A DNA stretch of 8,999 nt, taken from Bacteroidia bacterium (lineage in GTDB: Bacteria > Bacteroidota > Bacteroidia > Bacteroidales > Paludibacteraceae). Location: positions 1 through 8,999 of the forward strand of contig JAGKVE010000080.1 of the NCBI GenBank assembly GCA_021152555.1, in the 5' to 3' direction. Under the pieces are notes generated by a model, which ran no database searches, had not been told where the DNA came from, and saw nothing but the letters and a program-made list of their open reading frames with translations. A program made the translations under genes and the position numbers. Below are positions 5,061 through 8,999 of the stretch, piece after piece; position 1 is the first letter of the stretch; every line of letters begins with the position of its first letter.

Positions 5061-5181
5061 CAGAGGAATGATGGATTGATGAATGATGGATTGATGAATG
5101 ATGGATTGATGAATGATGTCGAAAGTCGAAAGAAGAAAGTCGAAAGTCGAAAGACATTACACATTAAACATTAAACATTGC
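5061..5181 (+). repeat. Tandem short repeats filling the operon leader
   Basis: Three arrays follow one another. The 15-bp unit aatgatggattgatg is present about 3.5 times (5067-5118). Strings of gtcgaaa/agtcgaaag follow (5118-5153). A 7-bp acattaa-type unit is then present four times with small changes (5154-5181), ending 4 nt before the ATG at 5186. The first 19 nt (5061-5079) recur inside the activase gene at 2043-2061. The same repeat family is therefore present in coding and untranslated DNA. Confidence 0.85.
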
Positions 5182-5185
5182 ATAT

Positions 5186-6280
5186 ATGAAAAAGACAATA
5201 CTGTTATTAGTCGTGCTGGGATTCGCAGCGAGTCTGCCGGCACAAAAACAAAACGCCGCTTATCTGGCTTACATTGACAACTGGAAGGAGACCGCCATTC
5301 AAAATCAGACTGATTACGGTGTGCCCGCGTCAATTATCATGGCGCAAGCACTTCTCGAATCGGGAGCGGGACAGAGTGAATTGGCGCAGAACGCCAATAA
5401 TCATTTCGGAATCAAATGTACAAGCGACTGGTTCGGAGGTGTTTATTATCATGATGATGACAGTAAAGGCGAGTGTTTCCGCCAATATTATGATGCAGCC
5501 GAGTCGTTTAAGGACCACTCGCTGTTTCTGCAACGTCCGCGCTATGCTACTTGTTTTGAGATAACGGTAGAGGATTATGAGGGCTGGGCGTACAGGCTTA
5601 AAGAATGCGGTTATGCGACCGACAAGAACTATGCCCCGAAACTTATTAAGATAATAGAGGACTACCGCTTGGATACGTTAGCGTCAGGAGTCCCTTCCGG
5701 CGTATATGATCCCAATGCCAGACAGTCTCTGCGCGACCAAGAACCGTCAGGGCGCACTGCTCCAACCAAGCCTTCCACTCCCGCATCCAACGGTCAAAAG
5801 AACAAAGCGACGGTTGTGTATACCACGGAGCCGATTAAAATCATCACCAACGACCCCGAGCCGCCTTATGAGGCACCGCTGACAGCAAAAGAGGAAAAGC
5901 AGCTTTTTTTTCTCCAACACCCCCGCAAGAAGTGTAATGGTGTGACGTACGTGTCCGCCCGCGAGGGTGATACATACGCGTCCGTCGCATTCCGTATCAA
6001 CGTGCGCGAGAGACAACTTCGGGAATGGAATGATGCACTCGGGCGTGATTTGCAGAAAGGCGAACACATCTTTATCAGCGCCAAGAAAAAGAAAGTCCCG
6101 CAAGAAAAAGGTATCATGTGGGTACACCCGGGAGAAGAACTATGGGCTATCTGCCAACGGGAAGGAATACAAATGAAACAAGTTCAGAAACTGAACGGTT
6201 TAGACCCTGAGATCCGTGTTTTCCGTACCCGCCAGAAGATATATCTGAACAAACCTCCAAAAGAAAATGGCGGCCGCTAA
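5186..6280 (+). CDS. Secreted glucosaminidase (GH73) with two LysM-like domains
   Basis: This is a peptidoglycan hydrolase predicted to cleave N-acetylglucosaminyl bonds in the envelope. The signal peptide (1-19) is MKKTILLLVVLGFAASLPA. The GH73 domain spans about 25-163. AQALLESGAG holds the putative catalytic Glu58, followed by NNHFGIKC (71-78) and the C-terminal GYATDKNYAPKLIKII (142-157). A Pro/Thr/Ser linker (about 165-235) leads to two LysM-like peptidoglycan-binding segments, VTYVSAREGDTYASVAFR..FIS (253-298) and MWVHPGEELWAICQRE..IYL (311-354). The 364-residue length suits this Bacteroidetes architecture. It is the first gene of a three-gene operon, and its stop overlaps the next gene by 14 nt. 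Family assignment is strong; a role in cell separation or turnover is inferred. Confidence 0.92.
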   Translation: MKKTILLLVVLGFAASLPAQKQNAAYLAYIDNWKETAIQNQTDYGVPASIIMAQALLESGAGQSELAQNANNHFGIKCTSDWFGGVYYHDDDSKGECFRQYYDAAESFKDHSLFLQRPRYATCFEITVEDYEGWAYRLKECGYATDKNYAPKLIKIIEDYRLDTLASGVPSGVYDPNARQSLRDQEPSGRTAPTKPSTPASNGQKNKATVVYTTEPIKIITNDPEPPYEAPLTAKEEKQLFFLQHPRKKCNGVTYVSAREGDTYASVAFRINVRERQLREWNDALGRDLQKGEHIFISAKKKKVPQEKGIMWVHPGEELWAICQREGIQMKQVQKLNGLDPEIRVFRTRQKIYLNKPPKENGGR

Positions 6281-6560
6281 TATCACATCCTTAGATGAGG
6301 CGTTGATTGCATACCTTCGTGAAAGCGGGTTGGAAAAATCCGTGCTTGAGGTGCAAATAGAAGAAGCCTGGCCGCGTGTGATGGGCGACACCGTCACACG
6401 GCTGACGCGCAGTGTAGAGGTTAAGGACGGAGTGCTCTATGTGCGTGTCAACTCTGCCGCTCTTAAAGCACAACTATTTGAAAACCGCTTTGAGTTAGTG
6501 GGCAAACTGAATGAATTTGTCGGTGCACAGGTCCTGCGCGACTGCAGAATACTTGGTTAA
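6267..6560 (+). CDS. DUF721 / DciA-like protein
   Basis: The small 97-residue cytoplasmic protein carries the DUF721 pattern: an N-terminal helix (LDEALIAYLRESGLE), then EEAWPRVMGDTV, then VEVKDGVLYVRVNSAALKAQL with a final helix. DciA, in this family, loads or assists the replicative helicase DnaB in bacteria that lack DnaC/DnaI. The short form, little more than the core domain, is what I would expect in Bacteroidetes. The start overlaps the end of the glucosaminidase gene by 14 nt. The stop is directly followed by the mutS2 GTG, so translation of all three is probably coupled. The family is clear; the helicase-loading role is inferred from it. Confidence 0.85.
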   Translation: MAAANITSLDEALIAYLRESGLEKSVLEVQIEEAWPRVMGDTVTRLTRSVEVKDGVLYVRVNSAALKAQLFENRFELVGKLNEFVGAQVLRDCRILG

Positions 6561-8897
6561 GTGTTATATCCGGATAATATAGAACAAAAGATTGATTTCG
6601 TCGCCATCCGCGAAGAACTGCTTCGCCGTTGTGCATCGCCGTTAGGCAAGGAGCGAGTGGCTTCCATGCATATGGAGACGGACTATGAAACGGTGGATCG
6701 ACTGTTAGCCCTCACCGATCAAATGCGTTCGGCGCAGGATGATCCTATGCTCACGTTTCCGCGAGGTGATTTCCACGACGTGCGCGAAGCGATGTCGCGC
6801 GTTCGTATAGAAGGCTTGTTCCTTGATGAGGCGGAGTTAGATGCATTACGCAAATCACTTGCCTACGCAGCAGAGGTGGAGAGTTTTCTGTGTAATCTGG
6901 ATGCGCATAAATACCCGTTGTTGCATGAATTGTCTGGCGGAGGAAAGGAACGCCTATCCGGTATAGTGCGCACTATTGACGGCGTGTTGGACCGATATGG
7001 CAAACTGGCAGACAGCGCCTCACCCGAGTTGTCACATATCCGCCGGGAGCTGACCAACCAGCAAGGCAACGTCAGCCGTATCTTGGCATCTATTCTGAGA
7101 CAGGCAAAAAGCGACGGAATGGTCGATGCGGATGCCGCACCTACTTTGCGAGAGGGCAGACTGGTCATCCCTGTTCCTCCCGGATATAAAAAGAAAATAG
7201 GCGGTATCGTACATGACGAGTCGGCGACCGGCAAGACGGTGTATATTGAACCTCAACAGGTGGTAGATGCTAATAACCGCATACGTGAACTGGAGAGCGC
7301 AGAACGGCGTGAACGAATACGAATATTACAGGCGGTAACCGAACGGCTGCGTCCTGAGACTGAACTGATATTGAATAGCCAGGTGCTGCTGGCCGAGGTC
7401 GATTTTCTCAATGCCAAAGTTTCACTTGCCCGTACCCTTCAAGCTATCCGTCCGGAACTGCTCAACAAGCCGATGCTCGAATGGTGTGACGCACGCCATC
7501 CAGTATTGTTGCTCCATTATATACCGCAAGGCAAAACAGTAGTACCGCTTTCTATTCGCTTGCAGGCGGAAGAAAATTTCATGTTGGTTATCAGCGGTCC
7601 CAATGCGGGCGGTAAATCCGTTTGTCTCAAGACTGTTGCGTTGTTGCAATATATGCTGCAATGCGGCCTGCCGGTTCCTGTTGCCGAGCAGAGTAGGGCA
7701 GGTGTGTTTGACCGCTTGATGATAGATATCGGTGATGAGCAGTCCATCCAGGACGAACTATCTACTTATTCGTCTCATCTGCGCAATATGCGTGCGTTCC
7801 TGCGTCAGGCGGATGCGCGTACATTGGTGCTGGCAGATGAAATGGGTTCGGGAACAGAACCGATGATCGGCGGGGCTATCGCTGAGGCTATCTTGCGCGA
7901 GCTGGTCAACCGGCATGTATTCGGCATCATCACCACTCATTATACCAATCTCAAACATTTTGCCGAGCAGACCCCGGGAGTAGTCAATGGTGCGATGCTA
8001 TACGACAGGGGAGCCATGCGACCGCTTTTCCAATTGTCTATCGGGCAGGCGGGCAGTTCGTTCGCTATAGAGATAGCCCGTCAGATAGGTCTCGGAGAAA
8101 CAATCATTCAATATGCAACAGAGTTAGTGGGAGAAGAGCATATAGATTATGACCGCCAACTGCAAAACATAGCGCGTGACAAGCGTTATTGGGAATATAA
8201 ACGCCAGTCTATCCGCCAGAAAGAAAAAGCACTTGAAGCACGAATAGCGCAGTACGATGAGCAGATGAGCGGCATCAAAACCAAGAAACGTGAACTTCTT
8301 GAAGAAGCGCGCCAACAAGCGGAAGAACTGCTCCGCCGCTCTAATGCGACCATTGAACGTACTATCCGTGAAATAAAAGAATCGAAGGCGGACAAAGAGA
8401 AAACGAAAACAGCGCGGAAGAAAATAGAGGCGCTGAAGGAGAAAGTAGAACAACAAAAACCGAAGCCGGAAAACAAGTCGAAGCAGGGGAGCAAAACGCC
8501 CGCAGTACCCAAAGTGCTTCGCGATTTCAGTGAGCTGCGTGCGTTGAAGGGCGACTTTTCCGCAGAGCCGGTCACTTCTCCGAAAAGCCGCTCGACGAGT
8601 GTCTCTATCGCACATAAACGGACGATGTCCTTCGAACGCACGTTGGACATCCGCGGGTTACGTATCGATGAGGCGACAGAGCAGCTAATTGCTTATATGG
8701 ATGACGCACTAATGGTTGGTGCGGGAGAGGTGACTATTCTGCATGGCACGGGTACCGGCGCACTCAAGCAACTGACCCGCGATTATCTCACCGACCTCAA
8801 TTACCGCCGGCGGAAACGCGGACAAGTGGCGTTGGACTTCGGTGACGGCGACGTCAATCATGGCGGAGCCGGATTGACGATAGTCAGAATGGGCTGA
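6561..8897 (+). CDS. mutS2: MutS2 family ATPase with C-terminal Smr domain
   Basis: MutS2 is an ATPase acting on branched DNA and, in Bacillus subtilis, on collided ribosomes. The GTG start gives VLYPDNIEQKIDFVAIR, matching the usual MutS2 N-terminus. It lies directly after the preceding TAA (no gap), and the next ATG is 36 codons in. Core and clamp helices span about 1-300. Walker A is GPNAGGKS (346-353). STYSSHLRNM is at 401-410, Walker B LVLADEMGSGTEP at 422-434 (D426, E427), and the H-switch ITTHY at 457-461. A long Lys/Glu/Gln coiled coil runs about 530-635. The Smr nuclease domain (about 693-778) has LDIRG (695-699) and HGTGTG (728-733). Between coiled coil and Smr, the KOW-like stretch usually present is not recognisable; only a basic Ser/Pro/Lys-rich linker with a GDF remains. 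At 778 residues it is shorter than the ~830 I recall for Bacteroides homologues. Confidence 0.95.
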   Translation: MLYPDNIEQKIDFVAIREELLRRCASPLGKERVASMHMETDYETVDRLLALTDQMRSAQDDPMLTFPRGDFHDVREAMSRVRIEGLFLDEAELDALRKSLAYAAEVESFLCNLDAHKYPLLHELSGGGKERLSGIVRTIDGVLDRYGKLADSASPELSHIRRELTNQQGNVSRILASILRQAKSDGMVDADAAPTLREGRLVIPVPPGYKKKIGGIVHDESATGKTVYIEPQQVVDANNRIRELESAERRERIRILQAVTERLRPETELILNSQVLLAEVDFLNAKVSLARTLQAIRPELLNKPMLEWCDARHPVLLLHYIPQGKTVVPLSIRLQAEENFMLVISGPNAGGKSVCLKTVALLQYMLQCGLPVPVAEQSRAGVFDRLMIDIGDEQSIQDELSTYSSHLRNMRAFLRQADARTLVLADEMGSGTEPMIGGAIAEAILRELVNRHVFGIITTHYTNLKHFAEQTPGVVNGAMLYDRGAMRPLFQLSIGQAGSSFAIEIARQIGLGETIIQYATELVGEEHIDYDRQLQNIARDKRYWEYKRQSIRQKEKALEARIAQYDEQMSGIKTKKRELLEEARQQAEELLRRSNATIERTIREIKESKADKEKTKTARKKIEALKEKVEQQKPKPENKSKQGSKTPAVPKVLRDFSELRALKGDFSAEPVTSPKSRSTSVSIAHKRTMSFERTLDIRGLRIDEATEQLIAYMDDALMVGAGEVTILHGTGTGALKQLTRDYLTDLNYRRRKRGQVALDFGDGDVNHGGAGLTIVRMG

Positions 8898-8999
8898 CGA
8901 TAAAACCAATACTTCGTTATTTTTTAACTAAATTTTTATAATTATGTTACATTATATTACAAATTTCAACAGCTCGTAGAAGTTCACCTACCAGCTCAA
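8898..8999. other. Intergenic tail after mutS2
   Basis: The 102 nt are A/T-rich with no clear T-tailed terminator. An A/T-rich leader precedes ATG at 8944, which opens 11 codons (MLHYITNFNSS) before TAG at 8977. A hairpin, AGCTCGTAG (8971-8979) with CTACCAGCT (8988-8996), has one mismatch and an 8-nt loop, and covers that stop. Downstream sequence is missing, so I call no gene here. Confidence 0.5.

Noticed and set aside
5067..5181. CRISPR-like array
   Set aside because: Units of 15, about 8 and 7 bp are directly adjacent with no unique spacers, and there are no cas genes; these are simple tandem repeats.
8124..8650. Minus-strand open frames of about 160 codons
   Set aside because: They are Phe/Arg/Ser-rich antisense shadows of the MutS2 coiled coil.
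8977..8979. TAG recoding (alternative genetic code)
   Set aside because: One TAG in an unverified 11-codon frame is no evidence; the activase gene also ends in TAG, and no other gene needs it read as sense.

Overview
The window reads as Bacteroidales DNA, probably from a plant-fibre-degrading gut or rumen-type organism. Four well-formed promoters carry the Bacteroidetes -7 box TACCTTTG or TAATTTTG, with a TTTG/TTG box about 19-20 nt upstream. Start codons follow A/T-rich leaders rather than Shine-Dalgarno sites. The gene set also fits: a secreted pectinesterase, a two-domain CoA-dehydratase activase, a DUF2130 protein, a GH73 glucosaminidase, a DUF721/DciA protein and MutS2. The genus cannot be fixed from this sequence.

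Layout, left to right. (1) Positions 1-836, minus strand: the N-terminal 278 codons of a secreted pectinesterase, cut by the window edge, with its promoter at 874-905. (2) Positions 1113-3311, plus: a 732-residue BcrAD/BadFG-type activase with two ATPase/Fe-S domains. It carries four in-frame insertions made of structured repeats. (3) Positions 3322-3423, minus: a truncated flavodoxin-like (EFR1-type) gene start with an intact promoter, abutting the 3' end of the activase. (4) Positions 3550-4758, plus: a DUF2130 (COG4487) coiled-coil protein whose promoter overlaps that of the remnant. (5) Positions 4791-4826: a perfect 36-bp palindromic terminator between the DUF2130 gene and a convergent tRNA-Asp (4826-4899, minus). 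(6) Positions 4997-8897, plus: a probable operon. A promoter, a 5' stem-loop and a repeat-filled leader precede glucosaminidase-LysM, DUF721/DciA (14-nt overlap) and mutS2 (GTG start directly after the preceding stop codon). The last ~100 nt are A/T-rich with one small hairpin.

The most unusual signal is the family of short repeats. Inside the activase, two ~87-bp copies of one element lie about 1 kb apart in the same reading frame. Each folds into two hairpins. The first hairpin has an identical 13-nt loop but completely different, still perfectly complementary 6-bp arms in the two copies. The second shows a T-A to C-G covariation. A second element, an identical 40-mer, also occurs twice in the same frame. 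Related units (a 15-bp tandem and gtcgaaa strings) fill the untranslated leader of the glucosaminidase gene. This resembles the Rickettsia palindromic elements, which insert in-frame into protein genes. I know of no described Bacteroidales equivalent, but I could not search.

The functional links are modest. The 5186-8897 operon combines cell-wall hydrolysis, replication-helicase loading and DNA/ribosome maintenance. The activase lacks an adjacent dehydratase partner in this window. The flavodoxin-like remnant and the short activase may mark one ancestral deletion junction.
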